Counted from the stretch's first letter, positions 23,542 through 33,135 are shown. The stretch: DNA of 52,111 nt from REEB85 sp018971455 (GCA_028871195.1 JAGWNT010000014.1:1-52111); one strand, 5' to 3'. Notes: generated by a model not told the origin, from the letters alone. Numbers and translations: made by a program.

Positions 23542-25674
23542 ATGCGCCCTTCCGCAAAACCGGTGCCGGCCGCAGGCCTTGCGGCAATCGCAAGCCCTGG
23601 GTCAGCCGGGCAGGCCGCACCGTTCGCTATGCCGCCACCGCCCTCGGCGGAAGGCGCGGCCCGCGCCGCGACATGGGATGACCCGGATCTCGCGCTGCTC
23701 GCCGCCCATGTCGATGTCGCGCATTATCTGGCGAGCTACCCCGATATCGCGGCGAGCGGGCTCGATCCGGTGGCGCATTACCACGCCCATGGCTGGCGCG
23801 AAGGGCGCGACCCCACCACCTGGTTCGTGACCGCGGATTATCTCGCCGCCTACCCGGACATCCGTGACGCCGATATCGATCCGCTGCTGCATTTCCTGCG
23901 CCATGGCGCCGGCGAGGGCCGCCAGCCGCGCCGGCCGGGGGGCGATGCCAGGCGGTCCATTGCATGCGCCACGCCGCCGGCCGAGCACCCCACGGGCGAT
24001 GACGCGCCCGCCGGCGCGGCGCTGCTCGATGCGGCGGCGCTCGCCATCCGGCTCGACGCCGCCTGCGCCGCCACCACCGGGCTGGTGCTGGCGGCCAGCC
24101 ACGACCGCTACATCGACGTGACCGGCGGCGTGCAGATCTTCATCGCCGACGAGCAGGCGCGTTTCGCCGCCGGCGGGGCGGCCTATCTGCACCTCGCCCC
24201 CGCCGTCGCGCGGCCGACCCTGGTGGAGGGCGACGGCGCGACGCTGCTGCTGCAACTGGTGCTGGACGGGCGCTTCGTCGGGCTGGCGACCCTGGAGACG
24301 GTGGTGGCGGCGCTGCGCGCGCTGCCGGCGGCCCGCGCGCCACGGCGGCTCTTAGTCGTGCATGCGCCGTTCGGCCACAGCGCGGCCGGCCTGGCCGCAC
24401 TGGCGCATGCGCTGGCCGGAAGCGCGGCGGGCGCGGTCGAGAGCTTCTTCTGGCTGCATGATTACGGCTCGCTCTGCGAGGGCTACAACCTGCTGCGCAA
24501 CGACGCGGTGTTCTGCGGCGCCCCGGCGGCGGAGAGCGATTCGTGCCGCGTCTGCGTCTATGGCGCGCGGCGGGGGCCCTATCGGGAGGCACTGCGCGCA
24601 TTGTTCGAGGCGGTGGGGTTTCACGTGCTCGCCCCCTCCCAGGCGGCACTCGACCTCTGGACGCAGGCCGCGGGCCTGCCGCATCGCTCGGCACGGGTGC
24701 ACGCCAATGCGCGCCTGCTCGACGGCGTCGCCGACCAGACCGTCCCGCCCCGCCCCGTGCTGACCGCCGATGCGCCCGTGCGCGTCGCCTTCGTCGGCTA
24801 TCCGATGGCGCACAAGGGCTGGCCGGCCTATCGCGCGCTGGTCGAACAGATGCGCGGGGATGGCCGCTACCTTTTCCACCACTTCGCCAATGCCGACAGC
24901 CTGGTGGCGATGGATGGGCTGCGCGGCATCGCCTGCCGGGTTAACCGGCACGACCGGCTGGCCATGGTCCGCACGCTGGCCGAGCACGGCATCGACCTCG
25001 TGCTGGTGCTCTCGCCGTGGCCGGAGACATTCTCCTACGTGACCTTCGAGGCCTTCGCGGCGGGGGCGGAGGTGGTGACGCTGGCGGCGAGCGGCAACGT
25101 CGCCGACGCGGTGCGCCGGCATGGGCGGGGGCTGGTGCTGGCGGATGGCGCCTGCCTGCTCGCCTGCTTTGCCGGCGGCGCGGCGCAGGCCCGGGCCGTG
25201 GCGCGGCGCGCCGATCCACGGCCGCCGCCGGCGCTGGAACTCTGCGGCACCACCGCGACCCTCGATCCGCTACGGCCGGAGGCGACCTGCCCGACCACGA
25301 CCGACCCCGCGCTGCGGGTGCTGGCCGGCGGACAGGTGATCCATGCGCGCCGGCTCCGCACCGCCTGGCGCTTCACCCTGCCGCACGAGGTGGGGGAAAT
25401 CCGCCTGCTGTCGCGCCACACCGTGCCGCCGCTGTTTCCCGCCGGCACGGCGGATCCGCGCCGCCGCGGCGTGGCGGTGGCCCGGCTCACCCTCGATGGC
25501 GAAGTGGTGCCGCCCGGCGATGCGCGCCGCCTGGGTGGCTGGCATGGCGCGGATGACGCATGGGAGTGGACCAGCGGCGACGCCACGATCGTCACCGGCG
25601 GGGCCGAAATGCTCGAAATCGAACTCGGTCCGGCTTGCGTCTATCCGCTCTGCCCGCTGCTGGAACCGGGCTAG
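23542..25674 (+). CDS. Glycosyltransferase (GT-B) with N-terminal YxxxYPD repeats
   Basis: A 710-residue protein. After a low-complexity start, two repeats of about 40 residues (55-92 and 96-128) carry the core YLASYPDIAASGLDP and YLAAYPDIRDADIDP, each ending HGWREGR or HGAGEGR. The middle (about 160-410) is uncharacterised but contains YIDVTGGVQIFIADEQ. About 412-533 is a GT-B C-terminal half: VRVAFVGYPMAHKGWPAYRA and the E-x7-E nucleotide-binding region in WPETFSYVTFEAFAAGA. The last 180 residues look beta-rich. The ATG at 23542 follows GAGGGAC; the earlier GTG is too close to its purine run. It leads a same-strand set of four glycosyltransferases and an epimerase, probably for a surface glycan. 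Confidence 0.82.
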   Translation: MRPSAKPVPAAGLAAIASPGSAGQAAPFAMPPPPSAEGAARAATWDDPDLALLAAHVDVAHYLASYPDIAASGLDPVAHYHAHGWREGRDPTTWFVTADYLAAYPDIRDADIDPLLHFLRHGAGEGRQPRRPGGDARRSIACATPPAEHPTGDDAPAGAALLDAAALAIRLDAACAATTGLVLAASHDRYIDVTGGVQIFIADEQARFAAGGAAYLHLAPAVARPTLVEGDGATLLLQLVLDGRFVGLATLETVVAALRALPAARAPRRLLVVHAPFGHSAAGLAALAHALAGSAAGAVESFFWLHDYGSLCEGYNLLRNDAVFCGAPAAESDSCRVCVYGARRGPYREALRALFEAVGFHVLAPSQAALDLWTQAAGLPHRSARVHANARLLDGVADQTVPPRPVLTADAPVRVAFVGYPMAHKGWPAYRALVEQMRGDGRYLFHHFANADSLVAMDGLRGIACRVNRHDRLAMVRTLAEHGIDLVLVLSPWPETFSYVTFEAFAAGAEVVTLAASGNVADAVRRHGRGLVLADGACLLACFAGGAAQARAVARRADPRPPPALELCGTTATLDPLRPEATCPTTTDPALRVLAGGQVIHARRLRTAWRFTLPHEVGEIRLLSRHTVPPLFPAGTADPRRRGVAVARLTLDGEVVPPGDARRLGGWHGADDAWEWTSGDATIVTGGAEMLEIELGPACVYPLCPLLEPG

Positions 25675-25679
25675 CGCCG

Positions 25680-26714
25680 ATGGGTGGAACCATCTGCTTC
25701 ACCAGCTTCACCCTGTCCTACCTCGCGCGGGCGCGGGTGCTGGCGCGCAGCGTCAAGCGCGCGCATCCCGACTGGGCGATGTGGGCGCTGCTGGTGGATG
25801 CGCCGCCGGCCGAGCTCGTGGCCGACGCGCTGGAGCCGTTCGACGCCGTGGTGCGCGCCGACGGGCTGGGGATTGCCGGCTTCAGCGGCTGGATGTTCCG
25901 GCACGATCTGGTCGAGGCCTGCACCGCGGTGAAGGCGCCGATGCTGGAGCGGCTGCTCGCCGCGGGGGCCGAGAAGGTGATCTATCTCGATCCCGACATC
26001 GCGGTGTTCCACCCGCTTTCGGCCATCGAGCAGCGGCTCGACGGCGCCTCGATCGTGCTGACGCCGCACCAGCTGGCGCCGAACGAGAGCGAGATGGCGC
26101 TGCGCGACAACGAGCTGACGTCGTTGCAGTACGGCGTGTTCAATCTCGGATTTCTCGGCGTGCGCAACGACCAGGCGGGCCGCGACTTCGCGCGCTGGTG
26201 GTCGGCGATGACGGCGCGCGCCTGCTATGACGATGTCGAGGCTGGCCTGTTCACCGACCAGAAATATTGCGACCTGGTGCCCGGGCTGTTCGGCGGCGTG
26301 CATATCGAGCGCGACCCGGGATGCAACGTGGCGAGCTGGAATCTCAGCCGCCGGCGGCTGGAGTACGACGCCGCCGGCCGGCTGCGCGTCAACGGCGCCG
26401 CATTGCTGTTCTATCATTTCACCAAGATCGACGGCGTCGGCGCGGCGATGACCGAGCGGTACGCCCAGGACGACCTCGCCGTCTATGATCTGCTCAACTG
26501 GTATCGGCGGGCGGTGCGCGACGAGACTGTCGCGGGACTCGGCGCGTGGCATTATGGGTTCTTCGAATCGGGTGCCGCCATTCCGCGTGCGGCACGGCTG
26601 GTGTGGCGTGCCCGTGCGGATCTGTGGGCGCGATTCGAGGACCCTTTCGCCGGCGGGGCCGCAGGCTATGAAACCTGGCTGCGCGACGAAATGCCGGGGC
26701 TGATGGAAAGCTGA
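25680..26714 (+). CDS. Glycosyltransferase, GT8-like
   Basis: A 344-residue GT-A type transferase. It starts TICFTSFTLSYLARARVLA, has the metal-binding DxD in VIYLDPDIAVF (Asp104, Asp106), a hydrophobic core region with YGVFNLGFLGV, and the C-terminal motif LLFYHFTKIDG corresponding to the HFTGxxKPW-type region of family 8 relatives. It begins five bases after the previous stop and ends 12 bases before galE, so the three genes are probably one transcript. The sugar donor is unknown; an adjacent UDP-hexose epimerase makes UDP-Gal or UDP-Glc reasonable guesses. Confidence 0.83.
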   Translation: MGGTICFTSFTLSYLARARVLARSVKRAHPDWAMWALLVDAPPAELVADALEPFDAVVRADGLGIAGFSGWMFRHDLVEACTAVKAPMLERLLAAGAEKVIYLDPDIAVFHPLSAIEQRLDGASIVLTPHQLAPNESEMALRDNELTSLQYGVFNLGFLGVRNDQAGRDFARWWSAMTARACYDDVEAGLFTDQKYCDLVPGLFGGVHIERDPGCNVASWNLSRRRLEYDAAGRLRVNGAALLFYHFTKIDGVGAAMTERYAQDDLAVYDLLNWYRRAVRDETVAGLGAWHYGFFESGAAIPRAARLVWRARADLWARFEDPFAGGAAGYETWLRDEMPGLMES

Positions 26715-26726
26715 GGATTCGAGACG

Positions 26727-27773
26727 ATGGCCCTGCCCCCCCCCGCTCCATGCCCGGCGCCGCGCCGCTTCCTGATCGTCGGCGGCGCCGGCTTCGTCGG
26801 CAGCCATCTCGTGGCCGCCCTGCTGGCGCGCGGCGATGCCTGCGTGGTGCTGGACAATCTGCGCACCGGCCACCGCGCGGCGGTCCTGCCGGGCGCGAGG
26901 CTGGTCGAGGCGGACCTGGCCGACGGTGCTGCGATCGAGGCCGTGCTGGCGGATGGCTCCTGGGACGGGGTGTTTCATTTCGCGGCCCTCTCGCTGGTGG
27001 GCGAAAGCATGGCCGAGCCGATGCGCTATATCGGCGAGAATCTGGGCCACGGGGTGCGCCTCATCGAGGCCTGCATCCGCCATGGCGTGCGGCGCTTCGT
27101 GCTGTCCTCCACGGCCGCCCTGTTCGGCACGCCGGACCGCCTGCCGATCGACGAGACGACGCGCATCGACCCCGGCTCCCCCTATGGCGAGAGCAAATGG
27201 ATGCTCGAGCGCGCGCTGCTCTGGGCGGGGCGGGTGCACGGGCTGCGCAGCGCCTGCCTGCGGTATTTCAACGCCGCCGGCGCCGACCCCGAGGGCCGCC
27301 TCGGCGAGGACCACCGGCCGGAGACGCATCTCATTCCCCTGGTGATCGACGCCGCCCTCGGCCGGCGGCCCTCGATCCAGGTCTTCGGAACTGATTACGA
27401 CACGCCGGACGGCACCTGCATCCGCGACTACGTCCATGTCAGCGATCTCGCCGAAGCCCATCTGCTGGCGTTCGAGCGGCTGGAACAGGGCAGCATCACC
27501 TACAATCTGGGCAGCGCGCGGGGCCATTCGGTGCGCGAGGTGATCCGCGCCGTGCAGCGCGTCAGCGGGCGGGCGGTGCCGGTGGTGGAGGCGCCGCGGC
27601 GGGCCGGCGATCCGGCGGTGCTGGTGGCCTCCTCCGCGCGCATGCACCAGGAGACCGGGTGGCAGCCGCGCTTCCTCGAACTCGACGAGGTGGTGCGCAC
27701 CGCCTTTGCCTGGCGCGTCGCCCATCCGGATGGCTATGGCGCGCAGACGAGCCAACGCGGAACGGTTCGCTGA
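26727..27773 (+). CDS. galE: UDP-glucose 4-epimerase (GalE-type SDR)
   Basis: A 348-residue extended short-chain dehydrogenase. The NAD site is GGAGFVGSH (19-27), the catalytic set is SSTAALFG and YGESK, and the family signatures RYFNAAGADPEG, TPDGTCIRDYVHVSDLA and YNLGSARGHSV match GalE closely. It interconverts UDP-glucose and UDP-galactose (or the N-acetyl forms), supplying galactose units for the neighbouring glycosyltransferases. The N-terminus carries a proline/alanine extension of about 12 residues. A 105-base gap follows before the next gene. Confidence 0.92.
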   Translation: MALPPPAPCPAPRRFLIVGGAGFVGSHLVAALLARGDACVVLDNLRTGHRAAVLPGARLVEADLADGAAIEAVLADGSWDGVFHFAALSLVGESMAEPMRYIGENLGHGVRLIEACIRHGVRRFVLSSTAALFGTPDRLPIDETTRIDPGSPYGESKWMLERALLWAGRVHGLRSACLRYFNAAGADPEGRLGEDHRPETHLIPLVIDAALGRRPSIQVFGTDYDTPDGTCIRDYVHVSDLAEAHLLAFERLEQGSITYNLGSARGHSVREVIRAVQRVSGRAVPVVEAPRRAGDPAVLVASSARMHQETGWQPRFLELDEVVRTAFAWRVAHPDGYGAQTSQRGTVR

Positions 27774-27878
27774 CGTGCCGTTTCCCGCACCACGGCTTCG
27801 CGCTACACTGGGATGCCGGCGGTGCTGTGCCATGCGTTCGCAGTCCGGCCGTCCCGGCGATCTGGCGGAGCGGGTGGC

Positions 27879-30737
27879 ATGAGGGAGGATGAACTGGAGC
27901 GCGATCTCGGCCCGCCGGAGAGCGCCACCGTCGCGTGGCGCTGCTTCGATCATGTCTGGTACCTGCTGGCCTATCCGGATGTCGCGGAGCAAGTCGCGCA
28001 GGACGGCTTCGAGAGCGTGCGGGCGTTTTATCTCGATCACGGACGCCAGCTTGGCCACTCGCCCAACATGTTCTTCGACGAGACCTGGTATCGCCGGCGC
28101 TATCCCACGGTGGAGAGCGCCGTCGCCGCCGGCGACCTGGCCTCGGCCTACATGCATTATTGCGGCCCCGGCATGGCCGAGTACGCGCCGCACTGGCTCT
28201 ATGACGACGTCACCTACCGGCTCTGCTCGCCCGACCTGACCGATGACGTGCTGGTGCGCTTCGCCTGCGCCAACCGCTACGATCATTATCTGAAATCCGG
28301 CGCCTGGGAGCGGCGGACCGCGCATCTGCTGTTCGACCCCGAGGCGTATCTGACCGGGCTCGCGACCCAGCCGGAGGGCGCCAGCCCGTTCGCCCATTAT
28401 CTATGGAATTCGTGGCGCCGGCGCGCCGACGACCGCACCTCGATCTATTTCGATGCCGCCTTCTATCTAGCGGCCAACCCGGACGCGGCCGAGGCGGTGC
28501 GGCGCGGCGAGCAGGTGAACGCGCTGCATCACTACCTGCTGAGCCAGTCCGGCCCGCCGCGCGACCCCTGCGGGGCGTTTTCCGAATCGTTCTATCGCGA
28601 CCGAAATCCCGACGTGCTGGCCGCCATCCGGGCCAGCCAGGTCGCCTCCGGCTACGACCATTTCCTGAAATCCGGCGTCTTCGAGCTGCGCGCCCCGGCC
28701 CCGGGCATCGATCTGCGCGCCTTCCTGGCCGCCCATCCGAAAGTGGCGGCCGCCATCGCCGCCGGCGCCCAGCGCGACGCCTTCGCCGCCGTGCTGCGCG
28801 ACCCGCCGCCGCCACCCGCGCCGGGCCTTGCGCCGGAGCCCCTGGCGCCGGCGGCCCGTGACGGGCGCGTGGACATCTTCGGCCATCACGCCGCGGCCGC
28901 GGGCTGGCTGTTCTGCGGCTGGCTGGCGCCGGACGACGCGGCGCTGGCGGGGACGGCGCATGCCCGCGCCCGGTTCGAGCGCGGCACGCTCGAGGGCGAG
29001 ACCCTGCTCGCCCGCTTCCCGCGCGACGATTTGCAGGGGCGCGGCATCGGCGTGGTGCTGCATCTGGCCGCACCCGGCCGGGATATAGGCGCGCTGGTCG
29101 GCGTCGATATCGAGGCGGGCGGGCTGAGCTGGACCGCCTTGCCGGGCGAGGATGCGCGCCCGCACCGCGACGAGGACCTCGCCGCGCGCCTGCGCCCGGT
29201 GGTGGCGACGCTGATGCCGGGGCCGGACCGTGCCTGCCTGGCGGCCCTGGCGGCGCGGCGCGGCTTCAGCGGGCACAGCACGCTGAGCGAGCTCGACGAG
29301 CGGATCTTCCTGGAAATCGACGAGGTGATCGCCTGCCCGCCCGGGGGGCTCGTGCTGGTCGGCTGGATGCTGGCGGCCCCGGGGGTGGTGCGCGCCATCC
29401 GCCTGCATGGCGGCGGCGAGACGATCGAGCTGGATCCGGCGCAGTTCCTGCGCATCGACCGGCCGGACGTGGTCGAGACCGTGGGCGCCCCGCTTGGCCT
29501 GACCGAGCCGGGCTGCGGCTTCGTGGCCTACATCCCCGCCGCCGGCGGGCCGGCGCCGTATCTCGCGGTGGAGACGGCGAGCGGCGAGATCGGCTTCCGC
29601 GGCCTGCCGCCGGCGCGTCTGCGCGGCATGGCGGCGATCCGCTTCCTGCTCGAGCGCTTCGAGGCGCGCTACGCGACGCTGGCGCCGGTCTTCGACAACG
29701 TCATCGGCCCGGCGGTCGCCAGCCTCAACGCGGCGCGGCTGGCGGCACCGCCCGGCATCGAGGTGATCGCCTTCGGCGCGGCGCCAGAGGCGCCGGTGAT
29801 GTCGCTGGTGGTGACGCTGTTCGGGCGGATCGACTTCATGGAGTACCAGCTGGCCTTCCTGTCGCGCCGGCAGGGCGGCGCGCCGTACGAGCTGATCTAC
29901 GTGCTCGACGACCCGACGCGCCGGCGCGATGCCGAGGCGCTCGCGGCCTCCTGCCTCGCCCGCTTCGGCGTGCCGTTCCGCCTGGCCATGCTGGCGGAGA
30001 ATCGCGGCTACGCGCCGGCCAACAATGTCGGCGTGGGCCTGGCGCGCGGCGCGTATGTGTGCCTGCTGAACTCCGACGTGTTTCCCCGCATGTCCCAGGC
30101 GATGCCGGCCGGCAGCGATGACTGGATGGAGCGGCTGACCGCCCGGCTGCGCGCCGACCCGACGCTCGGCGCGGTCGGCCCGCTGCTGCTGTTCGAGGAT
30201 GGCACGGTGCAGCACCAGGGCATGCATTTCGAACCGCTCGAAGCGTTCGGCGGCTGGATGTTTCCGATGCATGCGCGCAAGGGCTGGCTGCCGCCGGACG
30301 GGCACGGCCTGCTGCCGGCCGCCGCCATCACTGGCGCCTGCATGGTGCTGGAACGGCGCCTCTACGAGGAGCTGGGCGGGCTCGATGAGGGGTTCATCAT
30401 CGGCGATTTCGAGGATTCCGATCTCTGCCTGCGGCTGGGCGCGCGCGGGCTTGCATGTGCCGTCGACCTTGATGTGACGCTGCATCATCTGGAGCGGCAA
30501 TCCCAGGCCGGGTCGGCGCAGAACTGGCGGATGAACCTCACGCTCTACAATGCCTGGCGGCATGAACGGCGCTGGGGCGCGAGCCTGGCCGCAGCGCGCG
30601 CGGCGCCGGTTCATGCCGAGGCGGTCGCGGCCGAGCAGCGCCAGGCCGAGGAGACCGGAGCCAGGCCCACCAAGGCCGGGGACAATAAGATTGCCCCGGC
30701 CACCGCGCCCCGCGCGCGCACGCGGAGGAGCGCATGA
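27879..30737 (+). CDS. Large GT2 glycosyltransferase with six N-terminal YPD-type repeats
   Basis: A 952-residue protein in three parts. Residues about 20-280 hold six units of roughly 43 residues, each beginning F/Y-D/S-x3-Y and often containing YPD or NPD (FDHVWYLLAYPDVAE, FDETWYRRRYPTVES, FDAAFYLAANPDAAE, FSESFYRDRNPDVLA) and closing with a HYL/HFLKSG turn. Residues about 290-630 are a region I cannot assign, with two similar-looking beta-rich parts. Residues about 640-880 are a family 2 catalytic domain: SLVVTLFGRIDFMEYQLAF, NRGYAPANNVGVGLARG, the LLNSDVFP metal site, TGACMVLERRLYEELGG and IGDFEDSDLCLRLG. The ATG at 27879 has GGAG upstream. The ATGA overlap with the next gene shows coupling. 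Confidence 0.85.
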   Translation: MREDELERDLGPPESATVAWRCFDHVWYLLAYPDVAEQVAQDGFESVRAFYLDHGRQLGHSPNMFFDETWYRRRYPTVESAVAAGDLASAYMHYCGPGMAEYAPHWLYDDVTYRLCSPDLTDDVLVRFACANRYDHYLKSGAWERRTAHLLFDPEAYLTGLATQPEGASPFAHYLWNSWRRRADDRTSIYFDAAFYLAANPDAAEAVRRGEQVNALHHYLLSQSGPPRDPCGAFSESFYRDRNPDVLAAIRASQVASGYDHFLKSGVFELRAPAPGIDLRAFLAAHPKVAAAIAAGAQRDAFAAVLRDPPPPPAPGLAPEPLAPAARDGRVDIFGHHAAAAGWLFCGWLAPDDAALAGTAHARARFERGTLEGETLLARFPRDDLQGRGIGVVLHLAAPGRDIGALVGVDIEAGGLSWTALPGEDARPHRDEDLAARLRPVVATLMPGPDRACLAALAARRGFSGHSTLSELDERIFLEIDEVIACPPGGLVLVGWMLAAPGVVRAIRLHGGGETIELDPAQFLRIDRPDVVETVGAPLGLTEPGCGFVAYIPAAGGPAPYLAVETASGEIGFRGLPPARLRGMAAIRFLLERFEARYATLAPVFDNVIGPAVASLNAARLAAPPGIEVIAFGAAPEAPVMSLVVTLFGRIDFMEYQLAFLSRRQGGAPYELIYVLDDPTRRRDAEALAASCLARFGVPFRLAMLAENRGYAPANNVGVGLARGAYVCLLNSDVFPRMSQAMPAGSDDWMERLTARLRADPTLGAVGPLLLFEDGTVQHQGMHFEPLEAFGGWMFPMHARKGWLPPDGHGLLPAAAITGACMVLERRLYEELGGLDEGFIIGDFEDSDLCLRLGARGLACAVDLDVTLHHLERQSQAGSAQNWRMNLTLYNAWRHERRWGASLAAARAAPVHAEAVAAEQRQAEETGARPTKAGDNKIAPATAPRARTRRSA

Positions 30738-31987
30738 CGCCGGCCGCCGGGCGGGCGCTGATCTGCGCGCACAGCCATCCCGCCATCTCCAAGGGCGGCG
30801 CCGAGATCGCGGCGTGGAGCCTGTTCGAGGGCGTGCAGGCGGCCGGGCGCGACGCCTGGTTCATGGGCTGCGTCAGCGAGCCGGCGGCGCGGCTGGGCAG
30901 CGCCATCACCCAGCCCTTCGGCGCGCGCCAGTTCCTCTACGCGGCCGGCGCCTTCGACTGGTTCAAATTCGCCAACCAGGATGCCAGCTTCCCGCGCCAG
31001 TTCGGCGAGGTGCTGACCGAGCTGCGGCCCGACCTGGTGCATTTCCACCACTACGTCAATTTCGGGCTGGAAAGTTTCCTGCACATCAGGCGGGTCTTGC
31101 CGAACTGCAAGATCGTTCTGACATTGCATGAATATCAGGCGATCTGCAACCATTACGGCCAGATGATCACCCGCCAGCGCAAGAGCCTGTGCTACGGCGC
31201 CAGCCCGCGCGACTGCAACCGCTGCTTTCCGGAGTTCAGCCAGGCGGATTTCTTCCTGCGCCGCGCCTATGCCATGCGCTTCTTCGATCTCGTCGACCAG
31301 TTCATCGCGCCGAGCCGGTTCCTCGCCGAGCGCTACGTGAAATGGGGCCTGCCCGAAGCGCGCATGGCGGTGATCGAGAATGTCACCGCCGAGGTGGCGA
31401 GCGCCCCGCCCGCGCCGCCGCCGCCTTCAAAGGTTCTGCGCATCGGCTTCTTCGGGCAGATTTCGTTGCTGAAGGGCATTCATGTCCTGCTCGACGCGGC
31501 CCGCCTGCTCGAGGAGGCCGGCGCCACCGGGATCGCCTTCGACATCCATGGCGACCACACCAACCAGCCGGCCGAGTTCCAGAGCGACTTCCTCGCCCGC
31601 CTCGAGACCGCCGGAAGCAACGTGCGCTTCCACGGCGCCTACGACAATGCGCGGGTCGATCACCTGATGCGCGGCGTGGACGCGGTGCTGGTGCCGTCGA
31701 TCTGGTGGGAGAACTCGCCGGTGGTGATCCAGGAATGTCTGCGCGCCAACCGCCCGGTGATCTGCTCGGATATCGGCGGCATGGCCGAGAAGGTGCGCGA
31801 CGGGGTGGACGGGCTGCATTTCCCGGTCGGCAGTGCCGCCGCACTGGCCGGGCTGCTGCGCGAGCTCGATGCCGATCGCGGCCGCCTCGCGGCGCTGATG
31901 GGCAGCATGCGGCGCCCCGCGCCGGCGGCGGCGACGCTGGCGGCGCATCTGCGGCTCTATGACGAGGTCTGCGCCGCACCCTGCTGA
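30734..31987 (+). CDS. Glycosyltransferase family 4 protein
   Basis: A 417-residue GT-B glycosyltransferase. The N-terminal half has AHSHPAISKGGAEIAAWSLF (glycine-rich acceptor loop), HFHHYVNFG and LTLHEYQAICNHYG; a cysteine pair in YGASPRDCNRCFPEF may bind metal. The C-terminal half has IGFFGQISLLKGIHVLLDAA and the E-x7-E donor site in SIWWENSPVVIQECLRANRP, followed by CSDIGGMAEKVRDG. It overlaps the preceding glycosyltransferase gene by ATGA and closes the glycan cluster. Its final 31 bases overlap the converging acyl-CoA dehydrogenase gene, so transcription of the two may interfere. Confidence 0.9.
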   Translation: MTPAAGRALICAHSHPAISKGGAEIAAWSLFEGVQAAGRDAWFMGCVSEPAARLGSAITQPFGARQFLYAAGAFDWFKFANQDASFPRQFGEVLTELRPDLVHFHHYVNFGLESFLHIRRVLPNCKIVLTLHEYQAICNHYGQMITRQRKSLCYGASPRDCNRCFPEFSQADFFLRRAYAMRFFDLVDQFIAPSRFLAERYVKWGLPEARMAVIENVTAEVASAPPAPPPPSKVLRIGFFGQISLLKGIHVLLDAARLLEEAGATGIAFDIHGDHTNQPAEFQSDFLARLETAGSNVRFHGAYDNARVDHLMRGVDAVLVPSIWWENSPVVIQECLRANRPVICSDIGGMAEKVRDGVDGLHFPVGSAAALAGLLRELDADRGRLAALMGSMRRPAPAAATLAAHLRLYDEVCAAPC

Positions 31988-33135
31988 AGGCCGGCCAGGG
32001 TCTGGCGCGCGATGATGAGCTTCTGCACCTCAGACGCCCCCTCGTAGATGCGCAGGGCGCGGATGTCGCGATAGAGCTCCTCCACCTTCACGCCGCGCTG
32101 CACGCCGAGGCCGCCGAAGATCTGCACCGCGGCGTCGATCACCTGCTGGGCCGCCTCGGTGGCATGCAGCTTGGCCATCGCCGCCTCGCGGGTGATGCGG
32201 GCGCCCTGCACGTCGCGCGCCCAGGCGGCGCGATAGACCAGCAGGGCGCTGGCATCGATCGCGAGGGCCATGTCGGCGATCCTGCCCTGCGTCATCTGCA
32301 GATCGGCGAGCGGACGGCCGAAGAGCTGGCGCGTGGCGGCACGGGCGAGCGCCTCGTCGAGCGCGCGGCGGGCAAAGCCGAGGGCCGCCGCGCCCACGGT
32401 GGGGCGGAAGATGTCGAGCGTCGCCATCGCCACCTTGAACCCCTCGCCGGGCGCGCCCAGGCGGTTGGCGTCCGGCACCACGCAATTTTCGAAGCGCAGG
32501 CTCGCCAACGGATGCGGGGCGATGACCTCGATGCGGGCGGCGACGGTGAGGCCAGGCGTGTCGGCCGGCACCAGGAAGGCGGTCAGCCCGCGCGCGCCCG
32601 GCGCCTCGCCGCTGCGCGCGAAGACGACGTAATGCCCGGCGATGCCGCCATTCGAGATCCAGGTCTTTTCGCCGTCCAGCCGCCAGCCGCCGCCCACCCG
32701 CGTCGCTGTGGTGGCCAGCGCCGCGACGTCGGAGCCGGCATCGGGTTCGCTCAGCGCGAAGGCGGCGATGCTGCGCCCGGCGCGCACGGCGGGCAGCAGG
32801 CGCGCCTGCAATTCGGGCCCGCCGAACAGCGTGACCGAGCCGGTGCCGAGGCCCTGCATGGCGAAGGCGAAATCGGCCAGTCCCGAGTAGCGCGCAAGGA
32901 TCTCGCGGGCCAGGCACAGGGTGCGCACGTCGAAGGCGCCATCCGCCGGCACGGCATGGGCGAGCCAGCCATCCTCCCCTAGCGCCGCCACCAGGGCGCG
33001 GCACTCGCCATCGACCTCGGCGTGCGGATGGACGTCGAGGCCGATATGGGCGGCCGCCCAGGCATCGAGCCGGCGGGCGAAATCGCGGTGCCGCTCCTCG
33101 AAGAACGGCCAGTCGAGGAACGAGAGGTCGGGCAT
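31957..33135 (-). CDS. Acyl-CoA dehydrogenase family protein
   Basis: A 392-residue flavoprotein of the acyl-CoA dehydrogenase fold. Motifs: ALSEPDAGSDVA (FAD/substrate loop), GEKTWISNGG, ATRQLFGRPLADLQMTQ, QIFGGLGVQRGVKVEELYRD, and the catalytic glutamate in RIYEGASEVQ (about Glu365). It should introduce a double bond into an acyl-CoA. The ATG overlaps the crotonase gene stop in TGATG. The pair suggests a short acyl-CoA degradation or modification step. Its stop region overlaps the converging glycosyltransferase gene. Chain-length preference is not determinable. Confidence 0.92.
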   Translation of the reverse strand: MPDLSFLDWPFFEERHRDFARRLDAWAAAHIGLDVHPHAEVDGECRALVAALGEDGWLAHAVPADGAFDVRTLCLAREILARYSGLADFAFAMQGLGTGSVTLFGGPELQARLLPAVRAGRSIAAFALSEPDAGSDVAALATTATRVGGGWRLDGEKTWISNGGIAGHYVVFARSGEAPGARGLTAFLVPADTPGLTVAARIEVIAPHPLASLRFENCVVPDANRLGAPGEGFKVAMATLDIFRPTVGAAALGFARRALDEALARAATRQLFGRPLADLQMTQGRIADMALAIDASALLVYRAAWARDVQGARITREAAMAKLHATEAAQQVIDAAVQIFGGLGVQRGVKVEELYRDIRALRIYEGASEVQKLIIARQTLAGLQQGAAQTSS

